Shown: positions 21,459 to 31,641 of the stretch, one piece after another | Position numbering within the stretch: position 1 is the stretch's first letter | How the letters are laid out: every line of letters begins with the position of its first letter | Origin: Saccharomyces uvarum | Taxonomy: Eukaryota > Ascomycota > Saccharomycetes > Saccharomycetales > Saccharomycetaceae | Assembly (NCBI GenBank): GCA_947243795.1 | Contig: OX365929.1 | Location: 930,001 to 994,000, forward strand | Direction: 5' to 3' | DNA: 64,000 bases | Made by a program: the position numbers and the translations under genes | Notes under the pieces: generated by a model | Database searches by the model: none | The model's input: only the letters and a program-made list of their open reading frames with translations | Told to the model about the DNA's origin: nothing

Positions 21459-21528
21459 TGTTGTATTCCAGGCAGAGTTGGACGGAACCTTGACTTAGAC
21501 ACTCTTCGGCGTGCCGTATAATACAACA
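21459..21528. mobile_element. Sigma (Ty3-type LTR) remnant, short and broken
   Basis: The segment is bounded by the 8-bp terminal inverted repeat typical of sigma elements, TGTTGTAT at 21459-21466 and ATACAACA at 21521-21528. The last ~40 bp align by eye with the 3' end of the S. cerevisiae sigma LTR. At 70 bp it is much shorter than a full sigma (about 340 bp), so it is an old broken copy. Ty3 inserts right beside tRNA starts, but no tRNA gene is recognised within 100 bp, so a neighbouring tRNA may have been lost or the piece moved. Confidence 0.65.
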
Positions 21529-22203
21529 GTGTCTGGTGATGTACTAAAGTACCGAGTGGCCTTATCGAAATATAGCGCAAATAACTGAGAAGATGATGAT
21601 ACGAACCCTCATAACATATTTTTCACTTTTACTGCTTAGATGCAGCGCAGCTTACATTGGCGGCGAAATAGCACCACCCTTATAAAGGGACGATACTATT
21701 AGTACCGATGCCTTTAACCTGTTACAGTGCTTGTCGATTTTCGGATACCCAGATAACACTGTAGTCGCTATTGATGATAACCGTGCATTAGTAGTAGTTA
21801 ATGATAGACTAGCTACTAATACTACCCAACTATTGAAGGTAACCCCTTATTGTTATATCCGCTTTTACTACGGGTTATCGTTCTCACAGTTTAACTATGG
21901 AATGTTTCCAAGCGGACTTCAACCCGTAGGAAACTTAGATGCAGTGTTGGCCAACCCAGACTTATTACATACACTGGTACGTGAAAAATACAAGATACCT
22001 CCAATAGATCGTTTAGTGGTACACAACTCACAAAAAGACGCAAGCACGCTGCATATTACGACATATTCAAGTCTTAAGACAAGGACTGCAGCAGTAGTGA
22101 AAAATTTATGACGTATGCGGGTATATGCCATGACGACAGTAATAACCCACTTGACAACTAGTGTCTGGCCGCGTCATAAATGTTTACACGATAATTAACA
22201 TCT
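21529..22203. other. Unexplained block between LTR remnants, with a 142-codon open frame
   Basis: Plus-strand reading is open from about 21686 to the stop at 22109-22111. The codon choice and residue mix look protein-like, for example FYYGLSFSQFNYGMFPSGLQ and NLDAVLANPDLLHTLVREKY. There is no convincing start; the first in-frame ATG comes about halfway. I recognise no family. It has no counterpart that I know of at this place in S. cerevisiae. It may be a fragment of a lost gene, a piece of some mobile or virus-derived element, or chance. Confidence 0.35.
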
Positions 22204-22533
22204 TGTCCTTGGAAATTGTTTGATAATTTTTGGGAATCCATTATTTCTTAATGTTATAATATTACGTATATAGATTATACTAGAGATTCTCCTCATGGAT
22301 TGAGGAATCCACAAAAAGGAATCTACAATTTTGCATAATATTATAAATGATTCTGTTCCTCTTTTTATATGTTATCATTCATAGATCCTATTACAATATC
22401 AATCCTTGCGCTTCAGCTTCCATTAATTTCGATGACAGTTTGAATCTTAATTTACTGCTCTTGTAATTTATGTCATCTTTTAACACCGTAAATAATAGTA
22501 ATAGATGGACGATAGTTGAATCTTGTTCCGACA
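22204..22533 (-). mobile_element. Delta (Ty1/Ty2-type) solo LTR, full length, diverged
   Basis: Read on the minus strand, it begins TGTCGGAACAAGATTCAACT, close to the delta start TGTTGGAATAAAAATCAACT. It runs through the recognisable GGAAGCTGAAGCGCAAGGAT block and ends in CA, for 330 bp, within a few bases of a normal delta. No internal Ty sequence is attached, so it is a solo LTR. Clear five-base target duplications are not seen, and divergence from the S. cerevisiae consensus is substantial, so it is old or from a diverged lineage. It lies about 190 bp upstream of tRNA-Met, as expected for Ty1-type targeting near Pol III genes. Confidence 0.85.
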
Positions 22534-22718
22534 AAACACTCTTTTTTGTCTTTGGAGCCCTGTAGGGGGCCACTTTCTGGGCTTCGGAAGAAACGAATTG
22601 GTCAAGGACTTTGAAGACTTCAATTGACTAACGATTAAAAGGTCCACATCACCCACCTCCTTTAAGTTTTGAGAAGTGGAATAGTTAGTAAGGAATGATG
22701 AAACATCATATAAACACT

Positions 22719-22791
22719 GCTTCAGTAGCTCAGTCGGCAGAGCGTCAGTCTCATAATCTGAAGGTCGAGAGTTCGAACCTCCCCTGGAGCA
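22719..22791 (+). tRNA. tM(CAU): tRNA-Met(CAU), elongator
   Basis: 73-nt cloverleaf without intron. The acceptor pairs GCTTCAG with CTGGAGC, the anticodon CAT is at 22752-22754, and the B box GTTCGAACC is in the T arm. The sequence matches the S. cerevisiae elongator tRNA-Met almost exactly (one or two D-loop differences) and it sits at the same place, between YPS7 and ATP22. A T run at 22792-22795 follows as the Pol III terminator. The upstream delta LTR is a typical companion. Confidence 0.97.
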
Positions 22792-22991
22792 TTTTATTTT
22801 TGGTAATTTCTACCATACTTTGTATGAAATTGCGGAACTGGAAGAGATATTATAAATGATTGAGTACATGTGCAGCATAAGATATATTCCTTTTCCAGGT
22901 CAAAATTGCTGTTTCCCTTTCAGACCTTGTAAAATCTACCTTTACTTCATCTTGTGAATTGGTCAAGTGCTTGTCAATAAAGTTAAATTGC

Positions 22992-22999
22992 TATTTACA
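22992..22999 (-). promoter_or_regulatory. Puf3-type mRNA element in ATP22 3' UTR
   Basis: TATTTACA on the plus strand reads UGUAAAUA in the ATP22 transcript, about 70 nt past its stop codon. It fits the Puf3 motif UGUANAUA, and ATP22 is a nuclear gene for a mitochondrial protein. Same arrangement as in MRP1. Confidence 0.5.
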
Positions 23000-23069
23000 A
23001 AAAAATGTTTATAAACTTTATAATATTAAATGAATATTTTAAATGAGTATACATGTGGATGGGAGCTTA

Positions 23070-25124
23070 TTAATTAAGGCACTTTAATGTTTGTTTTATA
23101 GTGTTAGTACATTTATCAACATCTTCATCACTAAAATCAGCTTCGTTACTTTCTTGAAACATTTCTTCATCGGTAAATAAGATACTATCTGCAGGTTCTC
23201 CTATACTGCTATTGCCAATCAACTGCGCCAATAAGGTTTGGTCGAAATTTTTCGGAAATGGCCAGCCTTGGTCCTTAATTATCTGAATCAAAGCCATATG
23301 TTTTATTTCAAAGCCCCCATAGAGTATTTTATTATACCAAGATCGGGCTCCCTTTTCGTCCCTCAATTTTATGTAATGCATTACCATGGCAGAACAAAAC
23401 TTGAACGTTAAAGGTATTCGATTTCTGTGCATTACTTGTAATAGTTCTGATAATTCAGCTTGTGCTATATCATGATTTTTGTAGGCCACTATCGAAAAGG
23501 GACATATCTTCGTCGTTAGACTGATTTTTTTTGCGAAGGGCATAGAGTAAAAGTCTAGAAGAATATCATAAGCCAGTCTTGGTTCCCGTGCATGAAACCT
23601 AATGTAGTTCAAAAACACATTTAAAATGCCGGTATCATTTCTCCAATATCTGTACTTGCCAGCTTCTTTGGAAAGAAAGGTCTTGTACTTGTAATATAAA
23701 TCAAGAAGGCAATCTTTGAATTGATCCCTTTCCAGTGAAACAGAATTAGATGATAACAAACTTATATATAGTTCTGTTAAGACTGGAATAGATACCGGGG
23801 ATCCTATTCTCATTGTTTTTGGCAAAAGGTTGCTATGATGCTCTAACTCTTTGGTGAGTTCAGACGTAGTTAGAGTCCTTGATTTTGAATGGTAAACCCA
23901 TCCCCAAATACCAAGTTCATTCAAAATTTCAGCGGAGGGTTTTGAGCTATAGGATGAGAGAAGATATTTACAAACTAACTTAGGATCGCGAAAGGCTTGG
24001 AATGATGCAATTAATTCGCCCATTAAAAATTTCTTGAACAATTTATACCTCATCAATGAACTGCTCTGTAGGCAGGAAATCACATTAAAGAATTCTTCCT
24101 GTCTTTTGGATATTCGTAACAGGTTCAAATAATGGTGTATAGGAAAATTCAGTATGTGTTCATTCCCGTCAATGTGATTAAGTAATCCCGAAACCGTAAT
24201 AAATTTCAATTCATCCTGAAAAGTCTTAATAAATAATTCAACGTTTCCACTTTTCAAAAGGTAATAAAGTAAAGCATTATTGAACTTAACGTAGCGCAAA
24301 CTTTTCTTTTTAGTTCCTTCTTTATCAGAATAACTGTCTTGTTCCAACTTTTGAAGTAAAGCCTGAATATACGACTTAATAAACTTAAAATCTTTTCCCT
24401 TAGTAAGCCCATTCACTAAAACAACTAAGCCATCAAACGTATGCAATTTCACCACCTTTTCCATTATTGGCGTTATGTTATTCTCATCGTGCAAAAAAAC
24501 CTGAAATGTGACTAATTGCCTTTCCATTTCTGAACCCTTCATCAGTCTATTGGTGAAATTCGTACAAGACGTGGAAGTGGAAAGAAGGACATCATTTCTC
24601 AACAGGAAAAAATAGTGATTGAAGGATTCAGATTTTGGAATGTTATACCAGAACCATTTGTGTACGTCATCTGGTATATAGAAACCATTGTTTCTTGCGA
24701 CTTTGGGATATAACTCATGTTGATGCAAAATTATATCATATAGCAGCTTCCTCTTTTCAGGTTTCGAAAGGTCCTTGGAACGCAAAGCATTTCGTAAAGA
24801 TTCGAAAAAAGAAGCATACTCTGTTACTCCAAACGTCTCACATAATACAGTCTTCAATTGTCGGAGCTCGTATAAACGCTTTTGAACGTTTTTCGAAGAT
24901 CCGTGTTTGCTGGAATATGGCATTAATCGTTCAAAATCACGAATTTGCATAGCCTTCAAACAATCCTTTTCACTTTCCAAAAGAAAGCCTCCCGTAGATA
25001 AAGAACGTAAACTTACAATAGGCAATATCTGATATGTGGATGCGCTGCCCACATGTTTATACAACAATGGATTGACCATCTGGGCTAAAGACCCTGGATA
25101 ACTCCGGCATATACATTTTGCCAT
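23070..25124 (-). CDS. ATP22: Atp22, mitochondrial translation activator for ATP6 mRNA
   Basis: 684 aa, the same length as in S. cerevisiae. The N-terminus MAKCICRSYPGSLAQMVNPL is basic and free of acids, as for a mitochondrial import signal. The rest is helical, Leu/Lys-rich and lacks a sharp motif; the family is regarded as PPR-like helical repeats that bind the 5' leader of mitochondrial ATP6 mRNA at the inner membrane and allow its translation. The C-terminus is acidic (SNEADFSDEDVDKC). The protein is diverged from S. cerevisiae, so the call rests on length, N-terminus and position between tRNA-Met and SBE2. Confidence 0.92.
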   Translation of the reverse strand: MAKCICRSYPGSLAQMVNPLLYKHVGSASTYQILPIVSLRSLSTGGFLLESEKDCLKAMQIRDFERLMPYSSKHGSSKNVQKRLYELRQLKTVLCETFGVTEYASFFESLRNALRSKDLSKPEKRKLLYDIILHQHELYPKVARNNGFYIPDDVHKWFWYNIPKSESFNHYFFLLRNDVLLSTSTSCTNFTNRLMKGSEMERQLVTFQVFLHDENNITPIMEKVVKLHTFDGLVVLVNGLTKGKDFKFIKSYIQALLQKLEQDSYSDKEGTKKKSLRYVKFNNALLYYLLKSGNVELFIKTFQDELKFITVSGLLNHIDGNEHILNFPIHHYLNLLRISKRQEEFFNVISCLQSSSLMRYKLFKKFLMGELIASFQAFRDPKLVCKYLLSSYSSKPSAEILNELGIWGWVYHSKSRTLTTSELTKELEHHSNLLPKTMRIGSPVSIPVLTELYISLLSSNSVSLERDQFKDCLLDLYYKYKTFLSKEAGKYRYWRNDTGILNVFLNYIRFHAREPRLAYDILLDFYSMPFAKKISLTTKICPFSIVAYKNHDIAQAELSELLQVMHRNRIPLTFKFCSAMVMHYIKLRDEKGARSWYNKILYGGFEIKHMALIQIIKDQGWPFPKNFDQTLLAQLIGNSSIGEPADSILFTDEEMFQESNEADFSDEDVDKCTNTIKQTLKCLN

Positions 25125-25604
25125 GCCAATAAAACATCAAACTGAACTACTAATAGACTCCAAAACACTCATTATCAGCACGGTAGCAAGCCATATGACC
25201 TGGTACCGTCCTTTATGTAGTTCCTTTTCCTCTTTCTATGCACTCTATAAGCCAACCTCGTACATCACTATATACGCATTTTTTCAGATCTGATTCGAGA
25301 AAACGAAATAAAAACAGACATCGGTCCTGCTATAATTAGAATATTGTTTTGATTGTTGTGTTGATGCATAAAATGAGATCGACTGCCTGGCTGTATCCTG
25401 TTGTCCATTGTCCCTTTGAATCTTTATTTCTATCGTTTTGAAATATACACCTGTTTTGTCGAGCTTAGGCTTTTTTTTAGAAAGTGCAATTAATCATACA
25501 TTTCTTAGAAGCTTTGCTTTTGTCTAATTTTCAGCTTTCAGTTTAGCTCCACTTTTTATTTTAGCTCTTTTTATTTTTGTTGAAATCGAACTGACCCTAG
25601 TCGA
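25125..25604. promoter_or_regulatory. Divergent ATP22 / SBE2 promoter region
   Basis: 480 bp between the start codons. Pyrimidine-rich (T-rich) leader sequence lies before the SBE2 ATG (25470-25580). No specific factor site stood out. Confidence 0.45.
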
Positions 25605-28181
25605 ATGTCGGTACGTCGTTTGATCCATATAGTTCCTAACTCTTCGAAATTGGACCCTTTAAAGGAGGAGGACTCGATCCCTCCGGGGCACGGTCAACCT
25701 AAGAAAACCTCTATAACCGGTCTGACATTTTCAACAAACAATGAACACGGGAGCAACAACAGTCTGCCGTTATCGAAACCCAGATCTGGGAGTAGCGCGT
25801 CCAATAGCACTACAAGTTCGAGCGGAAAGAATATCGGCACAAGGCGCCCCAGTGCTAACGTAGGCTTCGATATCGGTAACCAAGATGCTCTTAAAAATGT
25901 GCCAGGGTTCCATAATACATATGTGTCTCCAACGAAGTATATTAGGCCAATATCAGATGACTCAATCGGTACATCAAGCACAGAAATATTCTCTTCATCC
26001 CACTCGAACACAACGTCTGATTCATTATGTCCGTCAGATATAAGCTCAGAAGAGAGTGAAATAGGAAGCAACAAACTTGGTGATAATTCTTTTGCCAAAA
26101 GCATAAGGGAAGTTGAGAGTAGAAGCAATATCATCACGCCTTCAAAAAAAAACCAAACTGGGTCGATACTGCAGAAAACGCGCACAGCTGGTAGTGCTGA
26201 TAAGACTATTTGTTCAATGAGTACAATAACTACATTCATCCCATCTCGCCAAAATTCAGTAACAACGCCTAAGCTATCCAGAGTGAAAGGAACTCCTGGA
26301 CCGAATAATACAACAAATAGTGTAACTACGTCACAAGTTTCTTTTATAAGCGAGAATGATTCTCCCCTCAAACAGTGCATGAGTACCACAGCTTTCCATG
26401 AACCCAAACTAATGCCGATCACAAAAACACCTTATGCACATTCCAACAGTACTTCGGCAATATTACCGTATAAGACAACCCAGCTGACTCCTTCTCAACG
26501 TTATCGTTTGAGAAAAGAGCAAAATGACCAGTCTTTGCGTAAATGCATTCAAAAGAAGGAGAAATTTTATGACGATCAGGATGCTAACTTGGAACTTCAA
26601 GAGGGTGACGTTGATGGCTCTTTGATTTGGAACATCCCGATGGCTTCCTTATCAACCAGTTCTTTTTTGACGCTGTCTAAATTCAGCAAAAAGGAAAAAA
26701 GTTTTGATTCAACACCAAAAGATGAAGAAGTATTGGCACAAGAAAACGACCATACACACAATCAACATATACAGTCGCACCATCAAACTTACAGTACTAA
26801 AAAGCATTCATTATATTCGAACCACAAGTTTGGAGGATCATGTTTGGATTATAAGGAGCTTCCTCCGACATGTATTCCTGGGATCTCTCCTATCTCTGAT
26901 TCACAGTATTTCCAGGATACTATGAAAAATCTTTCCCAGGCTTATATACATAGTTCCGAAAAGATCTCTAAAAATATTCTTTCTGGTCGTTCTAAGTCCG
27001 TACAATGTTTACCATTGGAATATAAAGAAGCCAGCAATCAAGGTATGGAAGATCTGATGTTGGTTTCAGAAGACAAAATAAAGGCCGTAAGCCATTTTCG
27101 TCCTAGTTGGCTGCCTCCAAAAGACTCCAAAGAGAGGAAACTGCAAGACAAGCAAATCTATAAAAATATTGACTTAGCATCGATGGAGGAGTTACAAAGA
27201 AGTAAAGAACGTGATGATAAATCAAAGAAATGTGAACAGAATAGAGTTAGATTTCAACAACTATTGGACCGGGGTATTACTCGTAACTCCACATTGAATG
27301 AATTAAAAAAAATTGTTTGGGAAACACCTTTCACATCTACTGTACGACTTCCAATATACAGTCAGCTCTTACAAAGTGACAATCGTATAATATCAGAGTA
27401 CTTTATAGAGTCTTTTGAGGAAATGATGCAATTATTGAATAAAATGGATTTCCCCAAAGATAAAGAAGCCGAACTAGAACAATTGATTGAACATGACATA
27501 CAAGAGAGGGCGCTTTACCGGAATGGAACGAACAAGCAGATTCTTTCTGACCTGATGTTGTTATTGCAAGTCAAATCTATATCCCAGCAAGGTTTAATTA
27601 CTGGTGACGAATTGTTGTTCTATCATTTTTTGACTAATGAATCTTTTGGATCTTTGAAGGAAATTTGGGAAATAGTCAACCTAATTCAAATGACATGTTT
27701 CGGTGAAATTTGCAAGGAGAAATATGATTCAAGAATACTCAACCCTAGGGGAATTGTTGCCCACCTTTTACGGAAGGATGAATTCAAGGATGAATTCAAC
27801 GGCAACTGCTTAAATAGCAACACATGGTGGAACATATTACAAAGAATGGACCATAGACTCTTTATGTGGGTAATGGACATAATTGTCGTCCATAATAGCC
27901 AGAGCTTTGCAAGCTACCCCGTAAAAATTGAAGAGTTCAAAAACAAATCATGGGAATACTATAGATCTAAGAAAGTAGTTGTTAACTATAAGATCTTGGT
28001 TTCATTAACGGTTAATGTACTAATAAACTACCATTTCGGATACGATAATTTGAAAGACTTGTCGGATTTGAACGACCAGCACTTTTGTATTCCACTTTAT
28101 ACGGAGGATAGCACTGAGGAGGAAAGTCTTAATGATCTTTTAACAAAGCGGTGGTTACATTACTACAGGAAATTACGCTAG
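25605..28181 (+). CDS. SBE2: Sbe2, Golgi protein for cell-wall transport during bud growth
   Basis: 858 aa. The N-terminal half (to about 400) is Ser/Thr/Asn-rich and disordered (for example [14 protein letters not shown]). The C-terminal half, from about [18 protein letters not shown], is more ordered and charged and ends [17 protein letters not shown]2 and its paralog SBE22 are needed for delivery of mannoproteins and chitin synthase components from the Golgi to the cell surface. I see no catalytic motif. The call rests on the conserved [10 protein letters not shown] segment, length and gene order. A 242-codon antisense frame inside it (25694-26422) is a shadow. Confidence 0.92.
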   Translation: MSVRRLIHIVPNSSKLDPLKEEDSIPPGHGQPKKTSITGLTFSTNNEHGSNNSLPLSKPRSGSSASNSTTSSSGKNIGTRRPSANVGFDIGNQDALKNVPGFHNTYVSPTKYIRPISDDSIGTSSTEIFSSSHSNTTSDSLCPSDISSEESEIGSNKLGDNSFAKSIREVESRSNIITPSKKNQTGSILQKTRTAGSADKTICSMSTITTFIPSRQNSVTTPKLSRVKGTPGPNNTTNSVTTSQVSFISENDSPLKQCMSTTAFHEPKLMPITKTPYAHSNSTSAILPYKTTQLTPSQRYRLRKEQNDQSLRKCIQKKEKFYDDQDANLELQEGDVDGSLIWNIPMASLSTSSFLTLSKFSKKEKSFDSTPKDEEVLAQENDHTHNQHIQSHHQTYSTKKHSLYSNHKFGGSCLDYKELPPTCIPGISPISDSQYFQDTMKNLSQAYIHSSEKISKNILSGRSKSVQCLPLEYKEASNQGMEDLMLVSEDKIKAVSHFRPSWLPPKDSKERKLQDKQIYKNIDLASMEELQRSKERDDKSKKCEQNRVRFQQLLDRGITRNSTLNELKKIVWETPFTSTVRLPIYSQLLQSDNRIISEYFIESFEEMMQLLNKMDFPKDKEAELEQLIEHDIQERALYRNGTNKQILSDLMLLLQVKSISQQGLITGDELLFYHFLTNESFGSLKEIWEIVNLIQMTCFGEICKEKYDSRILNPRGIVAHLLRKDEFKDEFNGNCLNSNTWWNILQRMDHRLFMWVMDIIVVHNSQSFASYPVKIEEFKNKSWEYYRSKKVVVNYKILVSLTVNVLINYHFGYDNLKDLSDLNDQHFCIPLYTEDSTEEESLNDLLTKRWLHYYRKLR

Positions 28182-28702
28182 CCTGCATAATACGTTTTAA
28201 GAGTTCAATGGCAGAGCAAATTTTACTTTTTTTTCTCTCTCATCTTTTGACTTCTTTTACATAAAATAATTTATAAATGCATACATTCACGATAGTTTTG
28301 ATCGGTTTAATAATATATATCTTAATAAACAATAAATTAAAGGTAATCTCTCTCTCTCTTCAGTGCTCCCCTTTTTTTTTTTCTTTCTTTGAAGGCTTCT
28401 ACAGTACAAGGTGTTGCAAAATTTTTCAATATAGACGGAGTCATCTACGAAAAAAAGTTTCCGCCCTGCGACTTTTAACGTGATAGTGAGTACAGGTTAT
28501 CCACGAAGTCATCTTTCTGCACTTCAGAAAAGATAAAAACAAGCATACAAGATCAAGTACTTCTCTTCTGGTAACTGTATTTTTGCATAAGGGAATAGAA
28601 AACTTATAAGACTATCTCCTCATTTCCTATCATTTATTTTGAACAGTAAGGCTCGTTGATATCGGTAATAGAAAACAATAAAGAAAAGCAAGATTCCTTC
28701 CC
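28182..28702. promoter_or_regulatory. SBE2 3' UTR and YPQ2 promoter
   Basis: Tandem genes on the plus strand. The left half is AT-rich with TATATA-type elements suited to 3'-end formation, and has a CT dinucleotide run (28348-28360). The right half leads into the YPQ2 ATG. No gene or specific site recognised. Confidence 0.45.
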
Positions 28703-29668
28703 ATGTCGTGCTCAAACAGTATATGGCCTACTATATCCAACCTAAGTGGATCACTATCCTTTTTAACCTCGGTGGTTTCGCTGTTCCCGCAGATCATTGA
28801 AACTTATCGAGATAAAACTGTCGATGGGTTGTCACCATATTTTCTATTGGCTTGGCTATGTGGGGACATTACTTCATTGATTGGGGCCAAGTTAACGGGG
28901 CAATTGTTATTTCAAATAGTCCTAGCAATCTATTTTTTGGTGAACGATTCGTTTGTATGCGGCCAGTACTATTATTATGGCGTGATGCATAAGAATAAAT
29001 TAGCGACTATTGGTCATGAGCCTAAACCCCTTCTTCCTGAATTGGCAGAGAATGGACAACTTTTGAGAGAGGAGGAAGACATTATACGTAGCGGTAGCGC
29101 GGAAAGTCGCAGTAGCAGCAGAAGGAGATCTGCCATTACGGCCGCATTGGCAATAGCCCACACACTAAGCACAGCCACTGCATATCCTCTAAACATAGCT
29201 TCTAATACATCCCATGCAGGACCACCTGGAGATGGCTTCCCTGAGCATGGCAAAACCAGCGAACTGGGAACTACCTTGTCGTGGATTGGTGCCTTTTTCT
29301 ACGTGGGAGCACGTATCCCCCAATTAATTAAGAACTATAATAGAAAATCCACAGACGGATTGTCCCCGTTCTTGTTTGCTACAACATTATTCTGCAATAT
29401 TACGTATAATGTGAGTATTTTCACAAGCTGCCAGTTTTTGACTACTCAGAACAAAACACAATTTATCATAAACGAGTTGCCCTTTATCTTCGGAAGCGCT
29501 GGAACTATTGCATTTGACATGATATATTTCTACCAATACTACGTGCTTTACGCAACAGACATGCAGCTAAGAGAACTAGAAAGAGAGATATACGAACCTG
29601 AAGAAGACAACACGAGGCCAGAAGCTACTGAGAATACATCCCTGTTGTCTGGTGAAACACAAACGTAG
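28703..29668 (+). CDS. YPQ2: Vacuolar PQ-loop cationic amino-acid transporter Ypq2
   Basis: 321 aa, seven predicted membrane segments. It has the two PQ-loop repeats: LFPQIIETYRDKTVDGLSPY near residues 28-47, and RIPQLIKNYNRKSTDGLSPF near 205-224. The family exports lysine and arginine across the vacuolar membrane, like human PQLC2. A hydrophilic Ser/Arg-rich loop separates the two halves (SAESRSSSRRRS). The C-terminal tail has an acidic dileucine-type signal, ENTSLLSG, which fits AP-3 sorting to the vacuole. Length and order match S. cerevisiae YDR352W. Confidence 0.94.
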   Translation: MSCSNSIWPTISNLSGSLSFLTSVVSLFPQIIETYRDKTVDGLSPYFLLAWLCGDITSLIGAKLTGQLLFQIVLAIYFLVNDSFVCGQYYYYGVMHKNKLATIGHEPKPLLPELAENGQLLREEEDIIRSGSAESRSSSRRRSAITAALAIAHTLSTATAYPLNIASNTSHAGPPGDGFPEHGKTSELGTTLSWIGAFFYVGARIPQLIKNYNRKSTDGLSPFLFATTLFCNITYNVSIFTSCQFLTTQNKTQFIINELPFIFGSAGTIAFDMIYFYQYYVLYATDMQLRELEREIYEPEEDNTRPEATENTSLLSGETQT

Positions 29669-30198
29669 TTTTGTGAGCATAAGCTGTGCCAGCGGCCAAA
29701 GACCACACTCTGCATCTTGGCATGGCCCCGGATAGGCCCTTTTTTCCCCATACGGGATACTACTTTCCTATTCCGTCTAAAAGTACCCGATCGTAGTTAG
29801 CACCAACCTTACGTATCTTTTATGTCTGGCGTCCGCGTTCGCAAGAGCATGAAGTATATAGTTTGTCATAGTAGCGTATTGCACGCACACCCTCATTATG
29901 AATGCACAGCGACCTTCCTTAATAAAATGGGCTCGTTCTCGCCTGCATTGGTAATTTTCTAGTCTGCCTAGCCGTTTGCAGGGATCTGGCTGGGTGGGCA
30001 GCTTCTTAGTCATGGCGAAAAAATCGCCCGCAAGCGTCTTGAAAAAGAAATAACGTCCACGCGTATAAGAGTGCCCTACATTGCTCGAGGTTTTGCAATC
30101 TAGCATTTGCAGATCTGATTTTGTAACCCTGGTACTCCTTGCCTGCAACAGCAAACAGCACAAAGCAAACAACACTACTCCACTCCACATTATTAAAC
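29669..30198. promoter_or_regulatory. YPQ2 3' UTR and TRR1 promoter
   Basis: 530 bp. TTAGTCA at 30006-30012, about 190 bp upstream of the TRR1 ATG, fits a Yap1 response element; TRR1 is a known Yap1/Skn7 target in S. cerevisiae. A 137-codon minus-strand frame spans the region but looks random. The sense frame upstream of the TRR1 ATG stays open for 20 codons but has no ATG. Confidence 0.55.
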
Positions 30199-31158
30199 AT
30201 GGCTCACAACAAGGTCACTATCATCGGTTCCGGCCCAGCTGCCCACACCGCCGCCATCTACTTGGCAAGAGCAGAAATCAAGCCAACCTTGTACGAAGGT
30301 ATGATGGCCAACGGCGTTGCCGCCGGTGGCCAACTGACCACCACCACCGAAATCGAAAACTTCCCAGGGTTCCCAGAAGGGTTAACAGGTAGCGAACTGA
30401 TGGACAAGATGAGACTACAATCCACCAAATTCGGCACTGAAATCATCACCGAGACCGTTTCTAAAGTCGATCTATCTTCCAAGCCATTCAAGTTCTGGAC
30501 CGAATTCAACGAAGATGAAGAACCTATCACCACGGACGCCATAATTCTTGCTACCGGTGCTTCTGCCAAAAGAATGCACTTGCCAGGCGAGGAAACCTAC
30601 TGGCAAAAGGGTATCTCTGCCTGTGCCGTTTGTGACGGTGCTGTCCCCATCTTTAGAAACAAGCCATTGGCCGTTATTGGTGGCGGTGACTCCGCATGTG
30701 AAGAAGCTCAGTTCTTAACCAAGTACGGTTCAAAAGTGTTCATGCTTGTCAGAAAAGACCACTTACGTGCTTCCACTATCATGCAAAGACGTTCTGAACA
30801 AAACGAAAAGATCGAGATTCTTTATAACACTGTTGCCCTGGAAGCTAAGGGTAATGGCAAGTTGTTGAATGCCTTGAGAATTAAGAATACTCAAAGCAAC
30901 GAGGAAACTGACTTACCTGTCAGCGGGTTATTCTACGCCATTGGCCACACTCCAGCAACCAAGATTGTTGCCGACCAAGTGAATGTCGACGAAGCCGGCT
31001 ACATTAAGACCGTCCCAGGTTCTTCCCTGACTTCTGTTCCAGGATTTTTCGCTGCTGGTGATGTCCAGGATTCTAAATACAGACAAGCGATCACTTCTGC
31101 CGGATCCGGCTGTATGGCCGCTTTAGATGCCGAAAAATACTTGTCTGCCTTAGAATAG
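30199..31158 (+). CDS. TRR1: Cytosolic thioredoxin reductase Trr1
   Basis: 319 aa, the same length as in S. cerevisiae. Flavoenzyme that reduces thioredoxin with NADPH. Visible: FAD-binding GSGPAA (10-15), redox-active ACAVCDG with C142 and C145, NADPH-binding GGGDSA (161-166), and the C-terminal FAD motif [16 protein letters not shown]. The start at 30199 ([10 protein letters not shown]) is the conserved one. The strong codon bias (GGT, GCC, AAG, TTG) points to high expression. A Yap1-type site lies upstream. Roughly 94% identical to the S. cerevisiae protein by eye. Confidence 0.98.
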   Translation: MAHNKVTIIGSGPAAHTAAIYLARAEIKPTLYEGMMANGVAAGGQLTTTTEIENFPGFPEGLTGSELMDKMRLQSTKFGTEIITETVSKVDLSSKPFKFWTEFNEDEEPITTDAIILATGASAKRMHLPGEETYWQKGISACAVCDGAVPIFRNKPLAVIGGGDSACEEAQFLTKYGSKVFMLVRKDHLRASTIMQRRSEQNEKIEILYNTVALEAKGNGKLLNALRIKNTQSNEETDLPVSGLFYAIGHTPATKIVADQVNVDEAGYIKTVPGSSLTSVPGFFAAGDVQDSKYRQAITSAGSGCMAALDAEKYLSALE

Positions 31159-31641
31159 ACGAACTCTATCATAAAAATAGATACAGACCATCACTATATA
31201 TACACTCCCAACAAACTACTACTCTTTTTATTTCTCGAAACGAAAAAGCCAACTGCTCTTCTTCTCTTTAACATAAGCTGATACATACATTTATACCGTC
31301 AAAGCAAACTAGGCTCTTTACGTATATTTATTTGGGACATCGCCTTTGTTGTACATCTCCACCCTACTGATATATAAACTATAAAGCTATGACTAATTTT
31401 ACTGCTGCGTTCCTTCGCTCAGAGCGTTTTTCTTCCCGCCTTTCTACCAGAAAAAAACACACGGTGATCGATTTATGAGAAGCATGATTCAATATCGAGC
31501 ACTTACGTGCAATTACCAAAGTTCGTGTCACATTTCCTTCTCTTTAAGAATTCATCGGTACAAGAGCCAGAATTGGAATAACTGACAAAAGTGCGAAGTT
31601 CGAACCGAAAAAAGATACAAAAAAAACTAACTACTCCTATC
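31159..31641. promoter_or_regulatory. TRR1 3' UTR and TRP4 promoter
   Basis: 483 bp. TATATATA near 31194-31201 suits TRR1 3'-end formation. TGACTAAT at 31390-31397, about 250 bp upstream of the TRP4 ATG, is a Gcn4-type half-site fused to a TAAT homeodomain core. This resembles the TRP4 upstream activation site in S. cerevisiae that is bound by Gcn4 and overlapped by Pho2. Assignment is from memory of that work plus consensus. Confidence 0.5.

Noticed and set aside
25694-26422. 242-codon antisense frame inside SBE2
   Set aside because: Long only because the opposite strand is Ser/Thr-rich; no homology recognised and SBE2 is clearly the real gene.
29777-30190. 137-codon minus-strand frame in the TRR1 promoter
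   Set aside because: Antisense to a promoter, no recognisable features, composition looks random.
30139-30198. Twenty in-frame codons upstream of the TRR1 ATG, a possible non-AUG N-terminal extension
   Set aside because: They contain no ATG, are poor in Arg and Lys for a mitochondrial signal, and the conserved enzyme starts at the ATG at 30199.
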